A stretch of 64,000 nucleotides of DNA. Source: Myxococcus guangdongensis. Its GTDB lineage: Bacteria > Myxococcota > Myxococcia > Myxococcales > Myxococcaceae. A program made the translations under genes and the position numbers. The notes beneath the pieces were generated by a model, which worked only from the letters and a program-made list of their open reading frames with translations, was not told the DNA's origin and ran no database searches. The stretch is taken from NCBI RefSeq assembly GCF_024198255.1, contig NZ_JAJVKW010000009.1, positions 62,001-126,000 on the forward strand, in the 5' to 3' direction. Shown here one piece after another: positions 25,577 through 34,186 of this stretch (positions are counted from its first letter, which is position 1; every line of letters begins with the position of its first letter).

Positions 25577-27369
25577 AGCGGTTGCTCGGACTCACCCTGG
25601 GGTTTTTCCTGATGCTTTCCATGGATGCCGAAGCCAAGAAGCAGGACGCGGCCACCACGCTGCGCGCCATCCTCGAGCGCGACTGGCAATACCAGCTGGA
25701 GCGCAGCCCGACGTACGCGTCCGTGGCGGGAGACCGTCGCTGGAACACGCGCTGGGATGACCTGAGCCTCACCGCGCTCCAGGCGGACAACACGCACTCG
25801 CGCCAGGTGCTCGAGCAGCTGAAGAAGGTGGAGCGCGCGAAGCTGTCCGAGGAGGACCAGCTCAACCTGGACCTGTTCCGCAAGGAGCACGAGACGTGGC
25901 TGGAGGAGTTCCGCTTCGGCTGGCACCTGTTGCCCGTCAACCAGGTGGGTGGCATCCCCGAGGGCATCCGTCAGCCTCCGGGTGTGCAGACGGCCTATCA
26001 GCTCGCCGACACGCTGCGCTTCGACACGGTGAAGGACTACGAGGACTGGGTGGCCCGGCTGGGTGGCTTCGGGACCTACGTGGAGCAGGTGACGGCGCTG
26101 ATGCGCGAGGGGCTGCGCCAGAAGAAGGTGCACCCGCGCGTCATCCTCCAGCGCGTGCCGCCGCAGATCGAGCGGCAGCTGGTGGAGGACCCGACGAAGA
26201 GCGGCTTCTACACGCCGTTCCTGCGCTTCCCCGCGAAGCTGTCCGTCCAGGACCAGCAGCGCCTGGCGGCGGCGGGACAGAAGGCGGTGCGCGAGGGCGT
26301 GGTGCCCGCGCTGCGTGCCTTCCACCGCTTCCTCGTCGAGGAGTACCTGCCCGGCGCGCCCGAGGCCGTGGGCATCTGGCAGTTCCCCGACGGTGAGGCC
26401 GCGTATGGCTTCTTCGCGCGCAGGTTCACCACGACGTCGCTGACGCCCGACGAGATTCACGCGCTCGGGGTGTCGGAGGTGAAGCGCATCCGGGCGGAGA
26501 TGGAAGCCATCATGAAGCGCACGGGTTTCAAGGGCACGCTGCCGGAGTTCTTCCAGTTCCTGCGCACGGACCCGCGCTTCTACTCGCGCACCGGTGACGA
26601 CTTGTTGATGCGCTACCGGAGCCTGGCCAAGCAGATCGACCCGCTGCTGGTGCGTCTGTTCAAGACGCTGCCCCGGCAGCCGTACGCGGTGGAGCCCACG
26701 CCGGAGGCCATGGCGCCGGACGTGACGACGGGCTTCTATTACGCGGGCTCCTCGGACGGCTCGCGGCCAGGAACGTATCTGGTGAATCTGTACCGCCCGG
26801 AGACGCGGCCCCACTGGGAGATGGTGCCGCTGACGCTGCACGAGGCCGTGCCGGGACATCACCTGCAGACGTCCCTGGCGACCGAGCAGACGGCGCTGCC
26901 GGACTTCCGCCGCTTCGGCTACTACGTGGCGTACGGAGAGGGTTGGGCGCTGTACTGCGAGACGCTCGGCGACGAGATGGGCCTGTACGAGAACCCGTAC
27001 GACAAGTTCGGTCAGCTCTCGTACGACATGTGGCGCGCGGTGCGGCTGGTGGTGGACACGGGCATGCACGCGAAGCAATGGACGCGTCAGCAGGCGCTCG
27101 ACTACTTCATGGAGAACGCGCCCCGCCAGGCGTTGGACATCACCAACGAGGTCGACCGCTACATCGCCTGGCCGGGACAGGCGCTGGCGTACAAGGTGGG
27201 TCAGCTCAAGATTCGCGAGCTGCGCACCCGCGCCGAGGCCGCGCTGGGCGAGCGCTTCGACGTGCGCGAGTTCCACGACGTGGTGCTGCTGAGCGGCTCG
27301 CTGCCGCTCGACGTGCTGGAGCGCAAGGTGGACGCGTGGGTGGCCCGGCAGAAGGCACCCGCGAAGTAG
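25573..27369 (+). CDS. DUF885-family predicted zinc peptidase, exported
   Basis: A 598-residue protein with a signal peptide (MKRLLGLTLGFFLMLSMDAEA) and the DUF885 signature LTLHEAVPGHHLQ. That segment is an HExxxGHH zinc-binding site around residues 430-440, with a second Glu in the following YGEGWALYCETLGDEMG helix. Members are thought to be metallopeptidases of the gluzincin type. The GTG start overlaps the helicase stop by 4 bp (GTGA), so translation is coupled, although a helicase and an exported peptidase have no obvious shared task. It converges with the next gene only 11 bp away. Confidence 0.88.
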   Translation: MKRLLGLTLGFFLMLSMDAEAKKQDAATTLRAILERDWQYQLERSPTYASVAGDRRWNTRWDDLSLTALQADNTHSRQVLEQLKKVERAKLSEEDQLNLDLFRKEHETWLEEFRFGWHLLPVNQVGGIPEGIRQPPGVQTAYQLADTLRFDTVKDYEDWVARLGGFGTYVEQVTALMREGLRQKKVHPRVILQRVPPQIERQLVEDPTKSGFYTPFLRFPAKLSVQDQQRLAAAGQKAVREGVVPALRAFHRFLVEEYLPGAPEAVGIWQFPDGEAAYGFFARRFTTTSLTPDEIHALGVSEVKRIRAEMEAIMKRTGFKGTLPEFFQFLRTDPRFYSRTGDDLLMRYRSLAKQIDPLLVRLFKTLPRQPYAVEPTPEAMAPDVTTGFYYAGSSDGSRPGTYLVNLYRPETRPHWEMVPLTLHEAVPGHHLQTSLATEQTALPDFRRFGYYVAYGEGWALYCETLGDEMGLYENPYDKFGQLSYDMWRAVRLVVDTGMHAKQWTRQQALDYFMENAPRQALDITNEVDRYIAWPGQALAYKVGQLKIRELRTRAEAALGERFDVREFHDVVLLSGSLPLDVLERKVDAWVARQKAPAK

Positions 27370-27380
27370 GGCAGCCCGCG

Positions 27381-29102
27381 CTACTTGCCGCGCCCCACGG
27401 TGACGCGCATCAGGTGCTTGATGGCCCGATGCGCGCGCTGGCCTCCGGCGGACTTGATGAGCCGGTCATTCAGGTCATCCACCAGCCGGTGGCGCAGGGG
27501 CGGCTCGGTGGTGAGCAGGGCCTCGTAGCTGGCGCGCAGCTCCTCCTCGCGCTTGGTGGAGCACTCGAGCTCGAACTCCTTCGACGCGAGCAGCTCGCGC
27601 ACGCCGTGCAGCTCTCCCTTGAGCGCCGTGCCCTCCGCCTCCTGGTGGACGAGCTGCTGCTCCAGCTCCCGCACCCGCGCCTCACCCGCCTCGCAGCGCG
27701 CGAGCAGGGCGTGGTGGCGCGCCTGGAGCTCCTCGAGCGCGGTGCGCGTCGCGTGGGTCTCCTCGCTCCGCAGCTGCTTCTCCTCGCTCCGCAGCTGCTT
27801 CTCCTGGCGCAGCTCGGCGCGGACCTCCTCCAGCCACGTCGCCGCCCGCGACACCCAGTTCACGTTGGCCACCGGCTGCGCGAGGCACGCCGCCAGTCGT
27901 GACTGCCACTCGCGCCGGACCTTCCGCTGCTCCTCGATGTACGCGCCGCCGCGCTCCAGGGACGCGGGCAGCCCGCCCTCGAGGAAGTCCCTTAGCGACG
28001 CCTCCGACTCGGCCAGCCCCGCCTTCTTCTGGCGGTAGTACTCGTTGAAGGCGAACAGGTGGCTGGGCACGCCGGACACCTTGCCCAGCAGCGTCACGTG
28101 GTACGAGGACGCGACGAGCGCCTCGCATTCACGGATGCGCTCCACGGCCTGCGACAGCCGCCCCTGGAAGAGCAGGCCCACCAGGTCGACCACGTCCGCC
28201 TGCGGGAAGTGCTCGGTGAAGGCCGTCTTGCGCATGGCCGCGAGGCTGTCCTCCACCACGGGACGCTCGTCGATATAGGCATTGAGCACCACCGGCGCCG
28301 CCGCCTCGCCGAAGTGCGCGCGCAGCGCCTGGAGCTGCTCGTTCATCGTCGCCGCGGGAGGCGGCAGCGAGTCCGGGTCCACGCCGGGGTCCGTATACGC
28401 GTAGGTGGACAGGTTCATGTGCAGCGCGAAGCGACCGGGCGTCTTCGGACGGGGCTCCTGACGCGAGGCCTCCTCGGCCGCGCGGTCCAGCTCCTCGAGC
28501 GCGTCATCCCCGGACAGGAGCGCCGGGGCCCCATGCTCCACCAACGCCTGGACGGACTCGGGGTCCCGACAGCCGAGCAGCAACGGTTGCCATTGGTGCG
28601 CGTGCGCGGCCAGCCGGCTCGCGAACTCGGGACCGACCTGCAGCCCCGACAGCACGTAGTGCCCTGGCAGCCAGGTGTGCAGCAGCGACTCCACCAGCGC
28701 CAACATCCCGTCGCCCCAACGGCCATTGAAGTAGCCGCCGCCATAGACATGCAGCCGGGCCGCGCCCCTCAGGCGGGTGGGCGAGACGGCCTCGAGGCCC
28801 AGCTCCCGCGCCTTGGTGGACGCCGTGTCGCCGGTGTCCGAGGAGAAGAAGACGAAGTCCTCCGTGCCGAGCACCACTGGGAGCTGACGCAGGTACTGCG
28901 CGTCCTGCACCCGCCCCAACTCGTGGATGGAGACGACCGCAGACTCCTTGCGCCCCAGATGCCAGCGCACGGCGCCCTGCAGCATGAGGATGTCCCCGAA
29001 GTTCCAGTATCCATTGAATCCTCCAGCCAGGAGGACCTTGGACATTTCAGGGGCATAGAGCTTCTTCAGGGTGGTGGGAGTCGCGAAGAACGAGAAGCGC
29101 AT
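27381..29102 (-). CDS. Polysaccharide pyruvyl transferase family protein with coiled-coil tail
   Basis: A 573-residue protein. Residues ~20-385 resemble the polysaccharide pyruvyl transferase (CsaB/WcaK) fold: VLLAGGFNGYWNFGDILML, HVYGGGYFNGRWGD, SGLQVGPEFASRL and ASSYHVTLLGKVSGVPSHLF. The family transfers pyruvyl or other groups onto cell-surface glycans. Residues ~420-545 are a long Glu/Arg/Leu coiled coil not usual for the family, containing an exact 7-residue tandem repeat (KQLRSEE twice). An internal ATG at 29045 (MSKVLLAGGFNG) is an alternative start. A 16/18 dyad sits just upstream. Donor and acceptor are unknown. Confidence 0.75.
   Translation of the reverse strand: MRFSFFATPTTLKKLYAPEMSKVLLAGGFNGYWNFGDILMLQGAVRWHLGRKESAVVSIHELGRVQDAQYLRQLPVVLGTEDFVFFSSDTGDTASTKARELGLEAVSPTRLRGAARLHVYGGGYFNGRWGDGMLALVESLLHTWLPGHYVLSGLQVGPEFASRLAAHAHQWQPLLLGCRDPESVQALVEHGAPALLSGDDALEELDRAAEEASRQEPRPKTPGRFALHMNLSTYAYTDPGVDPDSLPPPAATMNEQLQALRAHFGEAAAPVVLNAYIDERPVVEDSLAAMRKTAFTEHFPQADVVDLVGLLFQGRLSQAVERIRECEALVASSYHVTLLGKVSGVPSHLFAFNEYYRQKKAGLAESEASLRDFLEGGLPASLERGGAYIEEQRKVRREWQSRLAACLAQPVANVNWVSRAATWLEEVRAELRQEKQLRSEEKQLRSEETHATRTALEELQARHHALLARCEAGEARVRELEQQLVHQEAEGTALKGELHGVRELLASKEFELECSTKREEELRASYEALLTTEPPLRHRLVDDLNDRLIKSAGGQRAHRAIKHLMRVTVGRGK
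27760..27801 (-). repeat. 21-bp exact tandem duplication in the coiled coil
   Basis: Two identical 21-bp units, 27760-27780 and 27781-27801, encode KQLRSEE twice. Being a multiple of three, the repeat lengthens the coiled coil by two helical turns without breaking the frame. It looks recent because the copies are identical. Confidence 0.9.
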
Positions 29103-29122
29103 CCCCGTTTCTTAATCACGGA

Positions 29123-29140
29123 GGTGACAACGTCGTCACC
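29123..29140. promoter_or_regulatory. 18-bp near-perfect dyad upstream of the pyruvyl transferase gene
   Basis: GGTGACAACGTCGTCACC matches its own reverse complement at 16 of 18 positions, with perfect GGTGAC/GTCACC arms and a central ACGT. It ends about 20 bp upstream of the leftward start at 29102, where a repressor would block initiation or early elongation. The regulator is unknown. Confidence 0.4.
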
Positions 29141-29239
29141 CGATACTTGCATGACAAAGTATGACTGTGGCCAGGGCGACGGCGGGGAGGTCTCAGGGAG
29201 GTCGCCTGGAGTCCATTCGAGCCGCCGCCCGTGGCGGGT

Positions 29240-30523
29240 TCAGGGCTTCGCCGTCTTGCGGGGCGCCTGCGGAGCCGCGGCGGGCTTGAGCCGTCCGTAC
29301 TTCTTCATCGCCTTGACCAGGCCGTCGTGAGGCAGGCCGTAGACGCGGATGTTGTCCGCGCCGGTCATCGTCTCGGAGGCGAGCATGGAGTTGAGGATGG
29401 CCTCCTGGGTGGCCTGCACGGTGGCCTCGAAGAGGGGATTGAGTCGATCATTGCCGAGCACCGCGATGTTGGCGACGTGCGCCTGGGTCGGCGGCTTCAG
29501 GGGCTGGGTGGAGAAGGCGAGGAAGATGTCGCCCGAGTAGTTCTCACCCAGGCCGCCCATCTTGGCGATGCCCAGCGGCACGCGTCGGGCGAGCCGGTTG
29601 AGCTGGTGGGGCAGCAGCGGCGCGTCCGTGGCGACGACGACGATGATGGAGCCCGCGCCCTCGAAGGGGTTGGGTGCCTTGGAAGGGGCGCCCTTCACGT
29701 CGCACGACGGCACCGCTTGCATCATGGGGCTGCCAGGCTTCTGGGCGCCGAGGTAGCAGGGCCGCTGGTTCGGGAGCTCCTCGCCCACGGGCACGCCCTC
29801 CACGGCGAAGAGGCGGCGCGAGCCGTAATTGCATTGCACCAACACCCCGAGCGTGTAGCCGCCGGCGGACTCGGGCAGCTTGCGCGAGGCGGTGCCGATG
29901 CCGCCCTTGAAGTTGTGGCATACCATGCCAGTGCCGCCGCCCACGGAGCCCTCCGGGACGGGGCCGGTGCGCGCCGACTCCAGCGCCTGGTGTGCGTGCT
30001 CGGGCTTGACGTGAAAGCCATACACGTCGTGGAGCATGCCGTCCCACGTCTCCGCGACGACGGGCAGGCCCAGGTCCCAGGCGAGGTCCTTCTTCTCCGC
30101 CCAGGTGATGACGGCCTCGCGCACGGCGCTGATGTCGTTGGTGTTGGTGATCATCACCGGGCCGTTGAGCTCACCGGACTCCTGAATCCAGTGCGTGCCG
30201 GTCATCTCGCCGTTGCCGTTGAGGGCGTAGGTGGAGGCGAAGACGGGCTCGCCCACGTTGGCCTTGCCTCGCGGGAGCACGGCGGTGACGCCGCTGCGCA
30301 CGGGGCCCTTGCCCTTGTCGATGCGGCCCTCGCCGGAGATGAGCGTGGTGTGGCCCACCTCCACGCCCGCCACGTCGGTGATGGCGTTGTTCGGGCCGGA
30401 TTGCCCGCCGAAGGTGATGCCCAGGTCGCGGGCGCGGGGCCTGGGGCGCTCGGCCTGGGCGGCGCCGAGCGCGGGAGTCAGCAGCAGCGACAGCAGCACG
30501 GAAGAGGAGAGCAGGGTGCGCAT
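29240..30523 (-). CDS. P1-family (DmpA/BapA) aminopeptidase, exported
   Basis: A 427-residue P1-family serine peptidase. Family segments: GPNNAITDVAGVEVGHTTL near the N-terminus, VRSGVTAVLPRG, NDISAVREAVITWA, GGGTGMVCHNFKGGIGTASR, then the self-cleavage site Gly-Ser in GAGSIIVVVATDAPLLPHQ, which would yield alpha and beta chains with Ser as the new N-terminal nucleophile. The ATG at 30523 gives a signal peptide (MRTLLSSSVLLSLLLTPALG) and follows AGGAAGCGGGAC; the longer frame from 30586 does not. DmpA-type enzymes release N-terminal D- or beta-amino acids. Export suggests a role in peptide scavenging. Confidence 0.92.
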   Translation of the reverse strand: MRTLLSSSVLLSLLLTPALGAAQAERPRPRARDLGITFGGQSGPNNAITDVAGVEVGHTTLISGEGRIDKGKGPVRSGVTAVLPRGKANVGEPVFASTYALNGNGEMTGTHWIQESGELNGPVMITNTNDISAVREAVITWAEKKDLAWDLGLPVVAETWDGMLHDVYGFHVKPEHAHQALESARTGPVPEGSVGGGTGMVCHNFKGGIGTASRKLPESAGGYTLGVLVQCNYGSRRLFAVEGVPVGEELPNQRPCYLGAQKPGSPMMQAVPSCDVKGAPSKAPNPFEGAGSIIVVVATDAPLLPHQLNRLARRVPLGIAKMGGLGENYSGDIFLAFSTQPLKPPTQAHVANIAVLGNDRLNPLFEATVQATQEAILNSMLASETMTGADNIRVYGLPHDGLVKAMKKYGRLKPAAAPQAPRKTAKP

Positions 30524-30569
30524 GTCCCGCTTCCTACTCCTCCGCGCGCGGGCCGTGTAGCGCCGGGAT

Positions 30570-30599
30570 GAGGGCGCCCGCGTCATTCCAGGCGCCCTC
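30570..30599 (-). terminator. Hairpin after the EEP/lamin-tail lipoprotein gene
   Basis: GAGGGCGCC (30570-30578) and GGCGCCCTC (30591-30599) form a perfect 9-bp stem 8 bp beyond the stop codon of the leftward lipoprotein gene. No T-tract. Confidence 0.5.
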
Positions 30600-30607
30600 G
30601 CACCGCG

Positions 30608-32998
30608 TCAGAAGGCGGTGCCGTCCGCGCGCAGGCCCGGCGACGACGTGAGCCCGGTGGGAGACACGACGTTGTGCCGCTTGAACGTGGTGACGTTCGG
30701 GTCCGCGTCCGGCGAGCGGTTGTCGGAGACGTTGTCCACCGTGGAGGTGTACGCGTACTGGTCCACGAGGCTCGCGTCCTGGCGGCGCACGGAGACGGTG
30801 TCGCTGTCGTTGGACAGGCCCAGGGCGCCGGTGCTGGCCGCCACGGCGTTGGTTCTCCCCGGGGGGATTCCCGCGGCGCCGCCGAACACGACGATGGCCT
30901 TGCCCGCGGCCAGCGTCGTCCCCGCCGGGAAGACGTGGCGGGCGAGCGCCGCGTCGGAGATGCTCCAACCCGAGAGGTCCACCGGGCCGCCGCCGACGTT
31001 GACCAGCTCCACGAACTCGTAAGCGACGTTGTTGGTGTTGTTGATGGCCGGCTCGTTGGCGAGCACCTCGTTGATGATGACGCGGCCCGAGGGCTGGGCG
31101 ACGACGATGGGGGCGTCGTTCACGTCGAACAGGCTCGAGTCCGACGTGTCCACCAGGCGCACGCGGAGGTCGCTCGTCGCGGTGGAGGGGAGCGTCCAGG
31201 TGGTCCTGCCCAGGGCCGCGGAGATGAAGAGCTCCGCGCGGGCCCAGGTCGCGCCACCATCCATGGACACGTCCAGGTGCACGAGGTTGACGCCGTAGGC
31301 GTGCCAGAGCACCTCGAGCGGGCTGCCGGGCAGGTGCGGATTCGGGCCGCCGGCGGGCTCCTCGATGCGGATGAAGGGCTGGGTCACCGAGCTGAGCGCG
31401 TAGCTGCTGGCGACGGGGCGGTGGTCGCTGAGGGTCTCCAGATAGTCGGGCACCCACTCGTCGGCGTGGATGACCTCGGCGGAGCCCGCGACATAGCGCG
31501 CGGCGAGCGGGGCGCTGGCCAGGGTGTGGTCGACGACGTTCTCGAAGCCGATGGAGGTCGCCTCGCCGTCGAGCGACAGCTCGCGGGTGATGAAGGTGTA
31601 GTGCTCCGGATCGGAGACGAAGTTCTGGTACGGCGTGGGCATGGGCTGCTGGGTGCTCGGGTCCAGGGTGATGGACTCGTCCACGTCGTCGTTCCAGTCG
31701 CCCACCACGAACACGTGTTGCCCGGCGAGGTTCTGGTCCAGGTACGTCTTGAGCGCGGCGCTGGCCCGCTCTCGCGCGGCGCGAGGCCCGGTGGGGTCCG
31801 CGCTCTCCGCGCGCATGTGCACGACGATGACGGTGAGCGGCGTCATCGTGCCCTGGATTTCGGTGCGGAAGTTCACGCGCAGGGGCGGGCGGTTGGCGAA
31901 GTCGTTCAGGTCGCCCAGGCGCAGCAGCTCCGCGCTCTGGAAGGAGAGGGAGCTGTCGTAGAGGATGCCCAGCTTCTGCGTGGTGGCGCCGTACGGCGAC
32001 GTGCTGCCCGTCACGTAGGTGGGATCGTTGGAGAGGAAGCCACGGAAGCGCGGCAGCTGGCTCTTGAGGGTCTGGAAGTCATTGGCGTCCACCATCTCGA
32101 CCAGGGCCCACAGGTTGGCGCCCACCTCGAGCATCACGTCGCGCGCCTTCTCCACTTGCTGCGCGTCGGGAGGACCCTGCGTGTCGGAGCCGAAGTAGGT
32201 GAGGTTGTACTGGCCCAGCTTGAGGAGGGCGGGGGTGGGAGCGGTGACGGTCAGCGTCAGGGCGCGCGAGGCGGTGCGCGCCGCTTCGTCCGTGGCGGTG
32301 ACGATGAGGTCGAAGGCTCCGGCGATGGTGGGCGTCCCAGTGAGGTCGCCGTTCGAGGCGGAGAGCTGGAGGCCGTCTGGCAGAGCGCCGAGCGTGATGC
32401 TCCAGGACACAGCGCCGATGCCACCAGACGCGGCGAGCGAGTGGAAGTACGCCTTGCCCCGGGCGGCCTGGGGCAGGGATGTGGTGGTGACGACGAGCGG
32501 CTCATGGCCAGCGTCGGGAAGCGTACCGGCGTCGGTGTCCGTGCCGGAGTCGGGAATCGTGCCGGCGTCGATGTCCGTACCAGCGTCGGGGATGGGCCCT
32601 GCGTCGGTGTCAGTGCCGGCGTCGGGGAGCGGACCTGCATCGATGTCCGTGCCGGAGTCGGTGTCCGTGCCCGCATCGGGAAGCGAGCCGGCATCCGTGT
32701 CCGTGCCGGAGTCGGGGAGCGGACCCGCGTCGATATCCGTGCCGGCGTCGGCGATGGGACCGGCGTCGATGTCGGTGCCGGAGTCGGCGATGGACCCCGC
32801 GTCGATGTCCGTACCGGCGTCGGGAATCGGACCCGCATCCGAATCGGAGCCAGCATCCAGGCGCGGGCCTCCGTCGGTGGTGGAGCCCGCATCAGTCTCT
32901 CCGACGGGGTCGGTGTCCGGCCCTGGCTTGGGGTCGGACGAGCAGGCGGTCAATGCGAGGAGAACGAGCAGCGGCGCGAGGGCGCGATGCGACAACAT
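30608..32998 (-). CDS. Multidomain lipoprotein: Asp/Gly repeats, Ig-like, EEP phosphatase/nuclease and lamin-tail domains
   Basis: A 796-residue lipoprotein with lipobox LTAC (Cys19). In order: a 12-residue-period repeat tract (residues ~49-164, TDIDAGPIADAG type); an Ig-like putative domain (ALPDGLQLSASNGDLTGTP) at ~170-250; an EEP/DNase-I-fold domain at ~255-545 with LGQYNLTYFG, FVVGDWNDDVDES and LSDHRPVASSY; an Ig-like segment (GSPLEVLWHAYGVNLVHLD); and a C-terminal lamin-tail domain (VIINEVLANEP, YEFVELVNVGGG, VDLSGWSIS). This layout resembles secreted extracellular nucleases that carry lamin-tail domains, so a surface nuclease that degrades prey or matrix DNA is a reasonable guess. A hairpin follows the gene. 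Confidence 0.88.
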   Translation of the reverse strand: MLSHRALAPLLVLLALTACSSDPKPGPDTDPVGETDAGSTTDGGPRLDAGSDSDAGPIPDAGTDIDAGSIADSGTDIDAGPIADAGTDIDAGPLPDSGTDTDAGSLPDAGTDTDSGTDIDAGPLPDAGTDTDAGPIPDAGTDIDAGTIPDSGTDTDAGTLPDAGHEPLVVTTTSLPQAARGKAYFHSLAASGGIGAVSWSITLGALPDGLQLSASNGDLTGTPTIAGAFDLIVTATDEAARTASRALTLTVTAPTPALLKLGQYNLTYFGSDTQGPPDAQQVEKARDVMLEVGANLWALVEMVDANDFQTLKSQLPRFRGFLSNDPTYVTGSTSPYGATTQKLGILYDSSLSFQSAELLRLGDLNDFANRPPLRVNFRTEIQGTMTPLTVIVVHMRAESADPTGPRAARERASAALKTYLDQNLAGQHVFVVGDWNDDVDESITLDPSTQQPMPTPYQNFVSDPEHYTFITRELSLDGEATSIGFENVVDHTLASAPLAARYVAGSAEVIHADEWVPDYLETLSDHRPVASSYALSSVTQPFIRIEEPAGGPNPHLPGSPLEVLWHAYGVNLVHLDVSMDGGATWARAELFISAALGRTTWTLPSTATSDLRVRLVDTSDSSLFDVNDAPIVVAQPSGRVIINEVLANEPAINNTNNVAYEFVELVNVGGGPVDLSGWSISDAALARHVFPAGTTLAAGKAIVVFGGAAGIPPGRTNAVAASTGALGLSNDSDTVSVRRQDASLVDQYAYTSTVDNVSDNRSPDADPNVTTFKRHNVVSPTGLTSSPGLRADGTAF
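32507..32854 (-). repeat. 36-bp-period minisatellite encoding Asp-Ala-Gly linker
   Basis: About ten imperfect 36-bp units encode GTDIDAGPIPDA-like 12-mers (residues ~49-164), with variation at two or three positions per unit. The acidic flexible linker separates the lipid anchor from the folded domains. Copy number is likely to vary among strains because the units are similar and in frame. Confidence 0.85.
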
Positions 32999-33172
32999 GA
33001 AGTGCTCCGGAGTTGGGAACGGAGCGCACGGGGGGGATGACGAGTGTAGCGCGAGTGCCTGTCATGGGGGGAGGTGTGTGTCCCCAGGGGGCGTCAGTTC
33101 CCCTCCGGACCTGGCGTCTCCTGCCTCGAAACCGGCCCCCCCGAGCCCGGTTCCCAACCCAGGAAAAACCCC

Positions 33173-34186
33173 ATGTCAGAACGCGAGTTGACCCATCTGG
33201 AGGTGCCGTGTTTCGTCGATTTCTCGGAGCCCCTGGCGGGTCGAGAGGTGGTGGCGCAGGGAGTTGGGCCCGACCTCGACCTGTGGCTCGTGGCACTGGA
33301 TGGCAAGCGGGATGACCGCATGTCCTTCACGCCGGGTGGTGCCTCGTTCGCCAAGTCGCTCGCGGACGTCCCGCAGTCTTACGAAGTCCTGCGCTATGGG
33401 GCCCCGGACGCCGAGCCCGAGTCCATCGTCCTCCCACCCGAGCGCCGCAACTTCCACTTCATCCAGCCACTTCCGGGGGGCGACCTGCTGCTGGCGGGCG
33501 CCCGCTGTGCCTACGTGGACAAGGATGACCACGCCCGCAACGCCGTCGTCTATTCGCGGCAAGGCGTGGCCCGGCGCGAATTGACGCTCGGGGATGGCAT
33601 CCAGGACATCCAGGCCACGGGCGATGGTCGGTTGTGGGTGAGCTACTTCGACGAAGGTGTGCTCGGCAACCGGGGTTGGGGGCAGGGTGACATCGACAGT
33701 GAGCCCATCGGTCGCAGCGGGCTGGTGCAATTCGATGCGATGGGGCGGCGCTTGAGTGAGTTCGACCCGAGGGCCGCGGGCACGGACATCATCATCGACT
33801 GCTATGCCCTCAACGTCGCGTCGGACGACGAGACCTGGCTGTACTTCTACACGGACTTCCCGCTGGTGCGACTGCGGGACGGCGCCAAGCCGGTGAGCTG
33901 GAAGACCCCCGTCGCGGGCGCGAGCGCGATGGCGGTGGGCTCCACGCACGTGTTGTTCGGCGGCTCGTATTCGGCGCGCTCCCAGTTCGAGCTGTACGTG
34001 TTGCACGGCCGGCGCGAGAAGTCGTTGGTGTCCGCGGGCACCTTCGTCTTCGTGGACCCGGACGGTGAGCGCTGGCAGCCCACATGGATGCGCGGGCGTG
34101 GGCCCTGGTTGTATGGCGGTGAAGGCACTCGCGCGTTTCGCATCGACCTCGACACCCTCGTGGCCTCGGCCCGGGTCTGGCACTGA
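33173..34186 (+). CDS. Uncharacterised propeller-like protein, first gene of the Hen1-Pnkp operon
   Basis: A 337-residue cytoplasmic protein of a family I do not recognise. The sequence has a blade-like periodicity of short beta strands ending in Gly/Asp turns: DLDLWLVALDG, GDLLLAGARC, GDGRLWVSYFDEGVLGN, SGLVQFDAMGRR, DETWLYFYTDF and STHVLFGGSY. A beta-propeller is therefore likely. The ATG follows AGGA at 33159-33163. Its stop codon is immediately followed by the Hen1 ATG with no intervening base, so the three genes are almost certainly one transcript. It could be an accessory or substrate-sensing factor for RNA repair; no catalytic residues are evident. Confidence 0.75.
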   Translation: MSERELTHLEVPCFVDFSEPLAGREVVAQGVGPDLDLWLVALDGKRDDRMSFTPGGASFAKSLADVPQSYEVLRYGAPDAEPESIVLPPERRNFHFIQPLPGGDLLLAGARCAYVDKDDHARNAVVYSRQGVARRELTLGDGIQDIQATGDGRLWVSYFDEGVLGNRGWGQGDIDSEPIGRSGLVQFDAMGRRLSEFDPRAAGTDIIIDCYALNVASDDETWLYFYTDFPLVRLRDGAKPVSWKTPVAGASAMAVGSTHVLFGGSYSARSQFELYVLHGRREKSLVSAGTFVFVDPDGERWQPTWMRGRGPWLYGGEGTRAFRIDLDTLVASARVWH

